DNA of 64,000 nt, taken from NCBI GenBank assembly GCA_012959525.1, contig DUDB01000026.1:61349-125348 (forward strand). The letters are read 5' to 3'. A program made the position numbers and the translations under genes. Positions 8,248 to 16,683 of the stretch are shown here, piece after piece (positions within the stretch are counted from its first letter, which is position 1; each line of letters opens with the position of its first letter). Origin of the DNA: Planctomycetota bacterium. GTDB lineage: Bacteria > Planctomycetota > UBA1135 > GCA-002686595. The notes under the pieces are model-generated. The model searched no databases. It saw only the letters and a list, made by a program, of their open reading frames with translations, and was not told the DNA's origin.

Positions 8248-10035
8248 TCAGTTGCCCCCGTCCCGGTCGGGGATCAGACCCGGCTTGCCCCGTGTCGGGC
8301 GGGTGGGCTTGCCTTCACCTGAGCCAGGCGAGCCCGCTAGGGGTAGGACGATATCCACGGCTGAAGACCCGGGCGAAAAACCCGCCAGGGTCCTTGTGCG
8401 GAAACCGCGACGCATGGCGACAAGCCGCAGAGGTGAATCGCTCGGGGTTCCGTAGATCGTGTACTTGCCTTGGTGATCGGTGACCGCAGATTGATCGCGC
8501 ACCGGTGACCAGCGTTTGTCCTTGGGGGACTGCTCCTCAACACGCACATGGACACCCAGGAGGGCGGCACCTTCGTGGTCGGTCACTCGACCGCTGGCGA
8601 GAAGCGGTCGCATGCGGAAGACGAGATCGCCCAGATCGTATTCCCCGGCGGAGTCGGGCACTCGGAAGGTGCGTGTGGCCTCGTACGGTGCCTGACCTGC
8701 GACGGAGAACAGAGCGGCCGCCAACTCAAAAACCTCCTGACGATCGGGCGTGCCTCCGAGCGCGCCACCGATGCCGCGCTCCGGAGGACCGGAGAGCACA
8801 ATTTCAAAGCGTCCCTCCCCATCAGTGGTGAATGGCGGTCCACCAATGAGCCCTTGGCCCTGGTCGAGGGTGTAGCGGCCGCGTTGACCCGAGAGGACCC
8901 GGCCCCCGTCGCGAACCGCCCGCCCCACGATGATTGGGTGAAGTTGGTCCCACTTGATGGTCACAATCTCCTCGGCCCCATCGGACACGGGCCCGCTGAC
9001 CTCCTCGACGTGCGCCGGCCGCTTTTGGGAGCCACCCAATCGCACCGCCAACCGTGTACCGACACCCACGTGCCCAAACACCGCCTCGCCCCCGATCAGA
9101 CGCTGGCTTGCGGCACCTTCGAAGGTACCGGCCGAATCGAGCCGGCCCAACCTGACGTCCACAACCTCGTTCATCAGAACGCCCCGCTCGTTGTACACGC
9201 GCACCCGCAGGCTCCCCATGGGAGGCAAGGTCAGAACCAAGGGCTCTTCGGGTAGCGCAAAGGCATCGAACGCCACACGGGGGGGATTATCACAGGGGAA
9301 TCCGAAGGTCGCCGCGAACCGCGATCCAGGAGCGGGGTCCCCCAGGGACCGCCGCAGGGCGGGAAAGAAGACGACTCCACCGGGAGCCGTGCTCATGCCA
9401 CTCAACACCGGAATGCGGTCCCCCTTCAGTTCGCGTTCCAGCACCACGGCTACTGCCGAGCGCGGCCGACCAGCGGAGTCCTCGACCCGTAGGTGTAAGT
9501 CGGAAATGCTAGAGACGACCAAGGTGTGCTCGAGGGGAGCGGAGCCCTGCCATTCCCATTCACCATGCAAGCCGGGATTGCGCGTGCAGAGTACACCACT
9601 CAAGGTGCGGGGAATGCGGACCTCGCCGGCCTCATCGCTCTCGCGGCCCACCCCCTTGCTGCGAATGAACGTGCGCCGGGCCCGGCCATTATCCCACTGG
9701 TTCTCCCAGCCGCGAGCCTGGGTGCGATCCAAGAAGACCAGGCGTACACCAGGGAACGGAGTGCCATCGGGATGCGTGACACGCACCCGCGTCTGAGTGT
9801 TCTCCGCGACGCGCTGGTCGCTCTGCGCCACACCCTCGGGCCGAACGGACACCTCCGCAAGGGCAGCGTCTGCACCTTGCGTCGGGCTGGGATCCGCGTC
9901 CCCGGGCTGACTCCTACCGGGTACTGGCCAATCCAGTGGCCGGTCTGGAGCCCCCCCCGACCCCATGCGCAGGGCCAAGAACCCCACACCCAAGAGGGCC
10001 AGAAAGAACAGGAGTAGCAGAAGGGACTTGTGCAT
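8248..10035 (-). CDS. Membrane-anchored protein with carboxypeptidase-regulatory-like domains
   Basis: The 595-residue product begins with a hydrophobic segment (KSLLLLLFFLALLGVGFL, residues 3-20) without an obvious cleavage site, so it is probably a membrane anchor with the bulk outside the cytoplasm. A Pro/Ser-rich spacer follows. Several beta-sandwich modules then appear with the hallmark 'V-R-V-x-x-P-D-G-T-P-F-P-G-V-R-L' and, near the C-terminus, 'G-R-V-T-D-H-E-G-A-A-L-L-G-V-H-V', typical of carboxypeptidase-regulatory-like (CarboxypepD_reg) domains. There is no enzyme signature. It is the last gene of the kinase/sigma operon, 32 bases after the previous stop, and may be a structural or target protein of that system. 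Confidence 0.8.
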   Translation of the reverse strand: MHKSLLLLLFFLALLGVGFLALRMGSGGAPDRPLDWPVPGRSQPGDADPSPTQGADAALAEVSVRPEGVAQSDQRVAENTQTRVRVTHPDGTPFPGVRLVFLDRTQARGWENQWDNGRARRTFIRSKGVGRESDEAGEVRIPRTLSGVLCTRNPGLHGEWEWQGSAPLEHTLVVSSISDLHLRVEDSAGRPRSAVAVVLERELKGDRIPVLSGMSTAPGGVVFFPALRRSLGDPAPGSRFAATFGFPCDNPPRVAFDAFALPEEPLVLTLPPMGSLRVRVYNERGVLMNEVVDVRLGRLDSAGTFEGAASQRLIGGEAVFGHVGVGTRLAVRLGGSQKRPAHVEEVSGPVSDGAEEIVTIKWDQLHPIIVGRAVRDGGRVLSGQRGRYTLDQGQGLIGGPPFTTDGEGRFEIVLSGPPERGIGGALGGTPDRQEVFELAAALFSVAGQAPYEATRTFRVPDSAGEYDLGDLVFRMRPLLASGRVTDHEGAALLGVHVRVEEQSPKDKRWSPVRDQSAVTDHQGKYTIYGTPSDSPLRLVAMRRGFRTRTLAGFSPGSSAVDIVLPLAGSPGSGEGKPTRPTRGKPGLIPDRDGGN

Positions 10036-10067
10036 GGATGGTGTTGGCGGCTTCGCAGATCTCCGAG

Positions 10068-11174
10068 TCAGGAGTCCTTGAGCTTTGAGCGGTAGAGTTC
10101 CAGGGGAAAGTACGGGCGAAACAAGGTGGCGTGAGAGCCGGGCGAGACTTCGACCCGACCGGGCCGCTCCTCCAGGTGCAAGATCTGGATACCGTCCCTG
10201 GACACCTCACGGTAGGCACGCCAGCGCACCTCGTAGACCCCGAGGGCCGGAACGATGCACTCCACCTCACTCCCCTCAATGACGTACTCGCCCGTCTCCT
10301 CCAGCAACCCCCTGCCCCGACGGGTGGCCCGTTCAAAGCGAGGATCGAACTCCAGGGCGGCGAGGCGCAGGGCCACACTCACCCCATCGTCTGCGGGGTG
10401 TACCTCCTCGGGCAGGGCGATGCGCACCGGATAGCCCTCACGCAGTTGCAGAGGTCGACTGAAGCTCAGAGCGGGGACCTCCAGCACACGAGCGCCGCTG
10501 GCCAACACGGCCACGTCGATCCACTCGGAAGTGGAGGTAATCGCATGTGGCGAAGGTCCCCGCACCCAGTTCGTGTAGATATCTGGCTCCCCTTCCTCTC
10601 TCGCCCTGCGCCAGAAGAGCATGACGTCCGTGGCCGGTTCTCCAAAAGGCCCGAGCACTTCAAAGGTGAACAGGTGCAAGCCTTCTCGCAGATCCACCTC
10701 CAGGCGTGTGACAATTCCTGAGGGCTCCATCGGGACGCTCTCGATGGTGTGAACGGCGTCCTCGCTCTGACCCGTGACGAAGGTCACGCGCACGTTGCCC
10801 GGAGGCAGGTCCATAACCGAGAAATCTCCCCGTGTACCGAGAGGGAAGACAAGCGACATGGTGCTAGAGCCATCCACGACTTCGAGCTTCATCAAGAGGG
10901 TGCGGGGGTCGACCCCGTCGTCGAGACGCACCTGACCTTGAAGAACTCGGCCGGCTTCGGGAGAGGCCTCCGGGCCACTGCGGCCGGACTTGGTCACGGA
11001 CTGCCCGCTGCCGGTCTCCTCCCAAACGCGGCCCTTGCTGCCGTTACCAGAACGGGACTCTGGCATCTTTGAAGAGCCGACGAACAGGGCCAAGAAAACC
11101 AGCGCCGCCAAGAACATGAACGCGAGCACACTTGCCCGTCCCAGCAACCGCCGTGAGTACCTGTGCTGCATCAC
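10068..11174 (-). CDS. Membrane-anchored hypothetical protein in the kinase/sigma operon
   Basis: A 368-residue protein with one transmembrane segment near the N-terminus (VLAFMFLAALVFLALFVG, residues ~15-33), followed by an extracytoplasmic region rich in beta-strand patterns. No conserved domain is recognised with certainty. Parts (GQVRLDDGVDPRTLLMKLEVVDG) look like a degenerate carboxypeptidase-regulatory-like module, so it may be related to the next gene. GTG 11174 and ATG 11171 are adjacent; GGAGGA at about 11185-11190 suits either. It lies 27 bases downstream of the sigma factor gene. Confidence 0.7.
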   Translation of the reverse strand: MMQHRYSRRLLGRASVLAFMFLAALVFLALFVGSSKMPESRSGNGSKGRVWEETGSGQSVTKSGRSGPEASPEAGRVLQGQVRLDDGVDPRTLLMKLEVVDGSSTMSLVFPLGTRGDFSVMDLPPGNVRVTFVTGQSEDAVHTIESVPMEPSGIVTRLEVDLREGLHLFTFEVLGPFGEPATDVMLFWRRAREEGEPDIYTNWVRGPSPHAITSTSEWIDVAVLASGARVLEVPALSFSRPLQLREGYPVRIALPEEVHPADDGVSVALRLAALEFDPRFERATRRGRGLLEETGEYVIEGSEVECIVPALGVYEVRWRAYREVSRDGIQILHLEERPGRVEVSPGSHATLFRPYFPLELYRSKLKDS

Positions 11175-11201
11175 CGTGGGTTCATCCTCCAGTCGCGCCG
11201 A

Positions 11202-12137
11202 CTAGGAGGGCTCCTTGGGCAGAGTTCGGGATCGGAGGTAGTTCATGGTCGATGCGTGCACGCGGTCCATCAGGATCTGAGGCGCAACCCGTTCCTGCTC
11301 CAGGTCGTCCAGGTTGGCCAGACACCAGGGACACTCCATCTGGGATAGATGGAAATCCACGAACGACCTCGGCCCCTCCTCAAGACTGCCGTTCAGGTGC
11401 CGTGCCAGCCAGTGACGCGCAGGGCAGGAGGCATGCGATGCGGCCCACTCGTCCGACACACGGAGGGCCTCCGCGCCCCCAATGGCCCCCTCCTCCTCGG
11501 ACAGCGCATCCAGCAGCATACGGTCGGCCACACCCTGTCCCGCCAGCGCCCGCATGCGCGCCAGCGCCCGGAACTTAACGCCCGCCACGGCTCTCTCCCC
11601 TGACAACCCCATGTGCTCCCAGGTGTCCCGGTTGCGCCAGCCTCCCAAGAACAGGGCCTCGATCACCATCAAGCGCTTGAACTCCCCCAGTCCCCAGGTC
11701 TCCTGCACCCAATCCCGCAACACCTTGACGAGCAGGGTGCGGGTGCGCGTCTGCAGATCGCGCTCCCCAACAATGGACCCCGGACTGGACGGTTCGACGG
11801 CCAACTCGTCCAGGGGATCCGACTCGTCGGTTCCATCGGTGGGGCGGGAAAGGGTGGCGTCCCGGCGGCGACGCAGGTGATCGATGGTGCGGTTGCGACA
11901 GATCCCGAACAGGTACTGCTCAAGGCTGTAGACCCGGTCGAAGGCAACGATTCCGCGCACCGCACCTAGAAATACCTCCTGCAAGACGTCCTCGCGGGCC
12001 TGCTGGTCAGCAACGCGACGAGCCACGTACGCATACAAGCGTCCGGCGAACTGACGCTCGACCTCCTTCCACGCGTCATCCTCCAAGGCCTGAAGGCGAT
12101 CGAGATGGAGCAACGAGGGCTTCAAGGAGCCCCCCAT
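11202..12137 (-). CDS. ECF-type RNA polymerase sigma factor with zinc-binding C-terminal extension
   Basis: A 311-residue sigma-70-family protein. Region 2 is clear at residues ~25-90: A-R-E-D-V-L-Q-E-V-F-L-G-A is the core-binding/-10 element helix, and F-G-I-C-R-N-R-T-I-D-H-L-R-R-R-R follows. Region 4 (~150-205) is divergent, but a helix-turn-helix with M-G-L-S-G-E-R-A-V-A-G-V-K-F can be seen. Beyond it is a tail of about 100 residues containing C-P-A-R-H-W, then H-L-S-Q-M-E-C-P-W-C, much like the zinc-binding anti-sigma fold found in many anti-sigma factors. The gene starts inside the end of the kinase gene (16-base overlap, 12122-12137), so their translation is probably coupled. ECF factors paired with Ser/Thr kinases are known from Planctomycetota. 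Confidence 0.88.
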   Translation of the reverse strand: MGGSLKPSLLHLDRLQALEDDAWKEVERQFAGRLYAYVARRVADQQAREDVLQEVFLGAVRGIVAFDRVYSLEQYLFGICRNRTIDHLRRRRDATLSRPTDGTDESDPLDELAVEPSSPGSIVGERDLQTRTRTLLVKVLRDWVQETWGLGEFKRLMVIEALFLGGWRNRDTWEHMGLSGERAVAGVKFRALARMRALAGQGVADRMLLDALSEEEGAIGGAEALRVSDEWAASHASCPARHWLARHLNGSLEEGPRSFVDFHLSQMECPWCLANLDDLEQERVAPQILMDRVHASTMNYLRSRTLPKEPS

Positions 12138-13423
12138 GCGTCCATGATGCTCAGGCCCGTGCCAATGGCGATGAACCCTGCAAGGACCATAACCAACATG
12201 AACGTCGCCAGTCCCGCGGCCCGGTGGCCGACCCCGGTCGGCCTGCGCAAGAGAGCATCGCCCAGCGCGGTATAGCCCTCCGGCACGGCCTTCATGAGTA
12301 GGGTCAGCATGGCTACGAGTACCTCCATGGCCACGACCACGCTTGTGAAGATGGTGCCCAGGGTGCCGCCTTCCACGTGCGGAGGAACGGGGATCGTGGG
12401 TGTGGCCGGCCCCAAGGCTGGGGCAGCAAACTCGAGTGGTGTGGGAAGTTCCAGTCGAACGCCGATCTCGGACACCGGTCGCGAATCCGCTTGAATTCTC
12501 TGAGCAGCGCGAGCCTCGGCTAACGCGACGGCAGTCAACTCGCCCGACTCACCGGGACGCAGGATAGCGGCCTCATCCTTCGGATCCAGGCGAATGGACT
12601 CTCCTTGGCGCGCTGTCTGACCCAGCGCTTCGAGCAGGGCACCCACATCCTGGAAGCGATCATCCGGATCCAGCCGGAGGCAACGAAGGACAACGGCACG
12701 CACCCGCTCTGGAAATCCCGTGGGAAATTCAGGAGGTGCATCGTCTTCGCGGAACACCAGGGTCCCGCTCTCGGTGGACGTGTAGGGCGGATGTCCCACG
12801 AGAGACTCGAAGAGGATGACACCCAGTGAATACACGTCGGCACGGTGGTCGGCGCGGCTGCGCAGCACCTCCGGAGCCATGTAGTGGGGCGTTCCACGGC
12901 CGAAGGAAAGCGTCATGCGTCCATCGGTGAGTAACTTCGATAGACCGTAGTCCCCCACCCGCGCCACCTTCCCTTTGAGGAAAATGTTGCTGGGCTTGAG
13001 ATCAAAGTGCACCAGACGGCGATCGTGCAAGGCCAGCACACCGCGGCAGGCCTGGGTAAAAATCGGCAACGCTTCATCCTCGTGCAGAGGCCCGCTCGCG
13101 AGGCGCCGACTGAGAGTCTCCTCTCCCGCATAGCCCATGATCAGATACGGCACGCCCATGACTGTGCCCATGTCCTCGATGGTCACGAGGTTGGGGTGGT
13201 CGATGGCGGCGAAGTGACCAACTTGGGAGAGTTCGCGCTCCACCACTTCGCGCTGCGCGTCGTCCTCCAACTTCAGGAATTTGATGGCGAAGGACTTGCC
13301 GATGGACTGCTTGCGAGCCTTGTACACGTCTCCGAAGGCTCCGCCGCCGAGACGGTTCTGGATCTCGTAGCCCGGAATGAAGTCGGGCTTGCGAAAGGTG
13401 TTGTAGAAGGCCTCCCAGTCCAT
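12122..13423 (-). CDS. Membrane-associated serine/threonine protein kinase
   Basis: A 433-residue Hanks-type kinase from ATG 13423 (MDWEAFYN). An in-frame start at 13501 would overlap the upstream gene by 56 bases and is disfavoured. The kinase domain (residues ~15-280) has the Gly-loop G-G-G-A-F-G-D-V, A-I-K-F, the catalytic loop V-H-F-D-L-K-P-S-N with Asp141, and A-P-E. The Mg-binding D-F-G is altered to D-Y-G. A spacer follows, then two hydrophobic segments near the C-terminus (about 345-365 and 400-425) that place the kinase domain in the cytoplasm. It is preceded by the FHA-like gene and overlaps the sigma factor gene, implying a phosphorylation-controlled transcription module. Confidence 0.95.
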   Translation of the reverse strand: MDWEAFYNTFRKPDFIPGYEIQNRLGGGAFGDVYKARKQSIGKSFAIKFLKLEDDAQREVVERELSQVGHFAAIDHPNLVTIEDMGTVMGVPYLIMGYAGEETLSRRLASGPLHEDEALPIFTQACRGVLALHDRRLVHFDLKPSNIFLKGKVARVGDYGLSKLLTDGRMTLSFGRGTPHYMAPEVLRSRADHRADVYSLGVILFESLVGHPPYTSTESGTLVFREDDAPPEFPTGFPERVRAVVLRCLRLDPDDRFQDVGALLEALGQTARQGESIRLDPKDEAAILRPGESGELTAVALAEARAAQRIQADSRPVSEIGVRLELPTPLEFAAPALGPATPTIPVPPHVEGGTLGTIFTSVVVAMEVLVAMLTLLMKAVPEGYTALGDALLRRPTGVGHRAAGLATFMLVMVLAGFIAIGTGLSIMDAWGAP

Positions 13424-13445
13424 GGCGTTGGTTTGGGCCCGCGAT

Positions 13446-14123
13446 TCAGCTCGGGCCCCTGTCGATTGTAGGGTGGCTACCGGGTGAGAGGCAGAGGGCA
13501 CAGGGCGGGGAAGTCGAATCAGGATCCCCCAGATGTACCTCCACGCGCTCGCTGGGGGGGAAGGGCCCTGCCCAGTGGGTCTCTATCTTGCCTCCTGGGG
13601 TGCGCAGACCCTCCGCGCACTTCAGGTGAAGCGTGAGCGCACCGTCCTCCTCTCTCACGGTCAATTCCACGTGGGATTCGGGTGCCTTGCCACGCCAGAA
13701 CAGGTGACAGTCTGGGGTGGAGCCCATGCGCACGCTTCCTCCCTCGCCAGGCGGAATCAGCAGAACGCGTCGGGCCCCTTCGGCGTCAAGGGCGCCTGAG
13801 AGTTGCAGAACGCCCGCTGCACTGGAGGTACAAGGTTGGGTGAGGCGCACGCCACCGGCAGGCCCGATGGAGACCTCCTCGCCTTGCCCCAGGTCCGGCC
13901 CGCTCGACTCACCAGGGACACACATGCGCCAGTGGACTCCACCGTGGAAGGACTCCACCAAGACAAGCTCTAGTTCACGCGCCCCGAGATCCCCCCACAG
14001 GGGGACGTCCGCCTGGCCTCCGGTCGCGTGCCCCAAGCTCAGGGAGGTCCCGACGACAAGCATGGCCTCACCACCCTCATCGAGAGCGAGCTGGGCGCGG
14101 CAAGAGTGAGGACACGGTGCCAT
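13446..14123 (-). CDS. Putative double FHA-like protein with N-terminal Cys motif
   Basis: A 225-residue protein, first gene of the kinase/sigma operon; 22 bases separate its stop from the kinase start. It begins M-A-P-C-P-H-S-C, like half a zinc ribbon. Two similar halves follow. Each has the outline of a forkhead-associated domain: 'S-L-G-H-A-T-G-G-Q-A-D-V-P-L' in the first, and 'V-R-M-G-S-T-P-D-C-H-L-F-W...S-H-V-E-L' in the second, where R-x-G-S and S-x-x-H would be the phosphopeptide-contacting turns. FHA domains bind phosphothreonine, which would suit a kinase partner. The call rests on motif shape only and the first repeat is weak. Confidence 0.55.
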   Translation of the reverse strand: MAPCPHSCRAQLALDEGGEAMLVVGTSLSLGHATGGQADVPLWGDLGARELELVLVESFHGGVHWRMCVPGESSGPDLGQGEEVSIGPAGGVRLTQPCTSSAAGVLQLSGALDAEGARRVLLIPPGEGGSVRMGSTPDCHLFWRGKAPESHVELTVREEDGALTLHLKCAEGLRTPGGKIETHWAGPFPPSERVEVHLGDPDSTSPPCALCLSPGSHPTIDRGPS

Positions 14124-14129
14124 GACCTA

Positions 14130-14144
14130 GATCTCGCCGAGATC
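14130..14144. promoter_or_regulatory. Inverted repeat just upstream of the kinase/sigma operon
   Basis: GATCTC and GAGATC form a perfect 6-bp inverted repeat around GCC, 7-21 bases before the ATG of the first operon gene (14123). It could be an operator half-site pair or a hairpin in the leader that overlaps the ribosome-binding region, where no Shine-Dalgarno sequence is otherwise visible. Confidence 0.4.
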
Positions 14145-14194
14145 ATCTCCAGCGTTGCGTACTGAATCCCGCACTTGCCGAAGTCCCTGTGAAC

Positions 14195-15139
14195 CTAGTG
14201 GGTCACGACCACACCACCACCCTGGTCTCGGGCGCTAACGAAAGCGTCCCGAGCACTGTGGTACAGGTCTTCACGACGATCAATGTCGGGAGAGGGGTAG
14301 TGGGCGATGCCGACCGAGATACACATGGGGTCACCGACCAGATCGGTTAGCCCACGCTCCTCGGCCATTTGAGCCACGCGATGGGCCATGATCGAAGCGC
14401 CGTCCACGCCCGTGCCGGGCAGAAGGAACAGGAACGAGCTCTCATCAAAACGACCGAGAATGTCCGTGTCGCGGGAGGATGCGAGGAAAATGCCCGCAAG
14501 CTCTTTCAGCGCAGCGTCGGACGCCTGACCCTCGAAGCCCAACATCACACAAGCGAGGGGGTCGCTGAAGCGTCGCGCACGCTTGAACTCCTCGTCGAGT
14601 TTGTAGTTGAGGAAGGCGTAGTTGAACAAGCCGGTACCTTCATCGATGATGGCTGTGATCAGGCCCTGGTTGGGTTCCCCTGTGCGCAGGTCTGTCAGCA
14701 ATGCCGAGGGGAAATCAAGGCCATCCGCTGTGGGTGCCTCGTCACTGCGCATCGAGGAGGGCAGCGCCGGTGAAGGCGAGGTGTGATTCGCCAGCGCATC
14801 GGTGAGGCTGCCGCGGGACAGGGGCCGGTGGAGGACTCCCGTTGCCCCGCAGAAACGAGCGATGGGCTCAGCCAGGTCGTTCTCCAGATCCACCACCAAG
14901 AAGGTGCGGCAGCGCGTATGGCCCGTGAGGCGCCGACACAATTCGTAGGCGTTCTGACCGCTCACCCAGGCATCTACCAGCAACAGATCCCCGGGACAGG
15001 GGGGGCTCACGAGCAAGCTCTCTGCATCCTGCACGTGATCCAACTCCCAGCCCTCCATCGAAGAGAGGGCAGCCTCTGCCGATGCGAGAAGAGAATCGTC
15101 CTTGGTCAGGATGCGTAGGGTGCGGAGTCCGTCTCCCAT
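14195..15139 (-). CDS. Receiver-like / degenerate GGDEF protein
   Basis: A 314-residue protein from ATG 15139; AAGGA ends about 9 bases upstream. A TTG start at 15178 would add 13 residues. Residues ~5-120 look like a response-regulator receiver fold with D-L-L-L-V-D at the phospho-acceptor strand and a Pro after the last hydrophobic strand, but a full acidic pocket is not evident. Residues ~175-310 follow the GGDEF fold (D-E-G-T-G-L-F-N-Y-A-F start, R-R-F-S-D-P-L-A). The active-site loop is G-R-F-D-E (residues 229-233) instead of G-G-D-E-F, so diguanylate cyclase activity is doubtful. It lies 71 bases upstream of the FHA-like gene and could belong to the same signalling set. Confidence 0.8.
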   Translation of the reverse strand: MGDGLRTLRILTKDDSLLASAEAALSSMEGWELDHVQDAESLLVSPPCPGDLLLVDAWVSGQNAYELCRRLTGHTRCRTFLVVDLENDLAEPIARFCGATGVLHRPLSRGSLTDALANHTSPSPALPSSMRSDEAPTADGLDFPSALLTDLRTGEPNQGLITAIIDEGTGLFNYAFLNYKLDEEFKRARRFSDPLACVMLGFEGQASDAALKELAGIFLASSRDTDILGRFDESSFLFLLPGTGVDGASIMAHRVAQMAEERGLTDLVGDPMCISVGIAHYPSPDIDRREDLYHSARDAFVSARDQGGGVVVTH

Positions 15140-15340
15140 AGCTGGGGTCCTTGTCGAGTGCTGAGGTGAATCGCCCAAGGCGCAATGCGCGGCTCAGGCG
15201 GAGAATGGAACGCTACGGTCAGCCCCCCGAGGGAAGGCTCATCTACTACCAGTTTGCACGCTCTGGGGCTGTGAGTCACGCAGGATACCCTTGGAACTCC
15301 CAAGGCAACCCCAGAATGGGTGCCCTGTCGGGATTGGGAC

Positions 15341-16111
15341 CTAACCGTGGAGATCTTCTAGCCAGGCGTCATCCATCTCGTAGTTGGCGTAGACGTTCTG
15401 GACGTCGTCGTTTTCCTCGAGATCATCGATCAGTTTGATCACCTTGGCGGCCTCGTCCTTGCTTTGAACGGCCACCGAGGTCTGGGGGATGTAGCCGGTC
15501 TCCGCGGAGAGGAGGGCAGCGCCCGCCGCTTCAAGCCCCTGCTTCAGGGCGAGGAAATCCACCGCCGGGCCCAGGACCATGGCGACTTCTCCGTCCACTT
15601 CAACGTCTTCGGCGCCGGCCTCCAAGGCGATGTCCATCAACGCCTCCTCGTCGAGAGCCTGGCCCCCTTCCCCACCCGTCATGTCCACGGCCAGAATCGA
15701 GCGGAAGTCAAAAAGGAACGAGACCGAGCCCGACGAGCCCAGGTTGCCGCCGCCGTGCTCCAAGGTGTACTTGACGTCCGGCGCCGTGCGGTTGCGATTG
15801 TCGGTCAGGCAGCAGATCAAGAGCGCAATGCCACCCGGTGCGTACCCCTCGTAGATCAGTTCTTCGAAGTCCGCGCCGCCCTTGTCGCCCGAACCCTTCT
15901 TGATGGCACGCTCAATGTTGTCCTTGGGCATGTTGGCCGCTTTGGCCTTCTCGACGGCGTACTTCAGCTTCAGGTTGGTCTCCACCTCCGCACCGCCTTG
16001 GCGCGCAGCGGAGATCACGTTTCGAGCAAGCTTGCTGAAGATCTTGGCGCGCTTGGCATCCACCGCATTCTTGCGGTGCTTGATGTTGGCAGAGTGTGAA
16101 TGGCCAGCCAT
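15341..16111 (-). CDS. yebC: YebC/PmpR family protein
   Basis: A 256-residue protein from ATG 16111 (M-A-G-H-S-H-S-A-N-I-K-H-R-K), matching the family start; another ATG lies three codons upstream at 16120. Family features include R-A-K-I-F-S-K-L-A-R near residue 20 and a G-Y-A-P-G-G-I-A motif. YebC proteins bind DNA or ribosomes; recent family work links them to translation of polyproline stretches, older work to transcription regulation. It follows rplM and rpsI on the same strand (121 bases after rpsI), which fits a translation role. Confidence 0.95.
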   Translation of the reverse strand: MAGHSHSANIKHRKNAVDAKRAKIFSKLARNVISAARQGGAEVETNLKLKYAVEKAKAANMPKDNIERAIKKGSGDKGGADFEELIYEGYAPGGIALLICCLTDNRNRTAPDVKYTLEHGGGNLGSSGSVSFLFDFRSILAVDMTGGEGGQALDEEALMDIALEAGAEDVEVDGEVAMVLGPAVDFLALKQGLEAAGAALLSAETGYIPQTSVAVQSKDEAAKVIKLIDDLEENDDVQNVYANYEMDDAWLEDLHG

Positions 16112-16232
16112 GGTCGTCATCCTCGGGGGCTCGGGGCCCCATCTTCATGATGGACTCGGAGAGGGGATCCCACCCAATGGCTAGGCCAAGGGCGAAAGCC
16201 CCCCCGTGAATCCGTGCAATCGAAGCGGAGAC

Positions 16233-16631
16233 TTAGCGCTTGGAGAACTGGAAGCCACGGCGCGCACCTCGGCGACCGTACTTCTTGCGTTCTTTAGCAC
16301 GCGCGTCCCGAGTCAGGAGCCCGTTCTCACGCAGGATATCGAAGGTTGCGGGATTGATCGTCTTGAGCGCGCGTGAGATCCCCAGAGAGACCGCTTCGGA
16401 CTGCCCCGTAAGACCCCCACCGGATACGTTGCAGAACACGTCGTAGGTGGTCTCGGACTCGGTAGCCACGAGCGGCGAGCGTGCGGAAATGGCAGCCTGC
16501 ATGGTCGGGAAGAACTCTTCCATGCTGCGGCCGTTGACGATGAAGCCGCCGGAACCGGGCTTCAGGCGCACGCGGGCGACGGACTTCTTACGTCGGCCGA
16601 GACCCCAGGTCCAAGGATTGTTGACTGCCAT
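16233..16631 (-). CDS. rpsI: 30S ribosomal protein S9
   Basis: A 132-residue protein with the S9 signature: G-R-R-K-K-S-V-A-R-V near the N-terminus, G-G-G-L-T-G-Q near residue 75, and the basic C-terminal tail K-K-Y-G-R-R-G-A-R-R-G-F-Q-F-S-K-R, which reaches the P-site tRNA. The length is normal. It lies 52 bases downstream of rplM, the conserved L13-S9 operon order. Confidence 0.98.
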   Translation of the reverse strand: MAVNNPWTWGLGRRKKSVARVRLKPGSGGFIVNGRSMEEFFPTMQAAISARSPLVATESETTYDVFCNVSGGGLTGQSEAVSLGISRALKTINPATFDILRENGLLTRDARAKERKKYGRRGARRGFQFSKR

Positions 16632-16683
16632 GATTTCAGTATCGGGGGATGGTTGTGGGTAATCTGCTTGTTGAAAAGAGCCG

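Noticed and set aside
13424..13501. Kinase start at 13501
   Set aside because: It would overlap the FHA-like gene by 56 bases and add a non-conserved Ser/Ala-rich stretch; ATG 13423 begins right before the conserved kinase domain.
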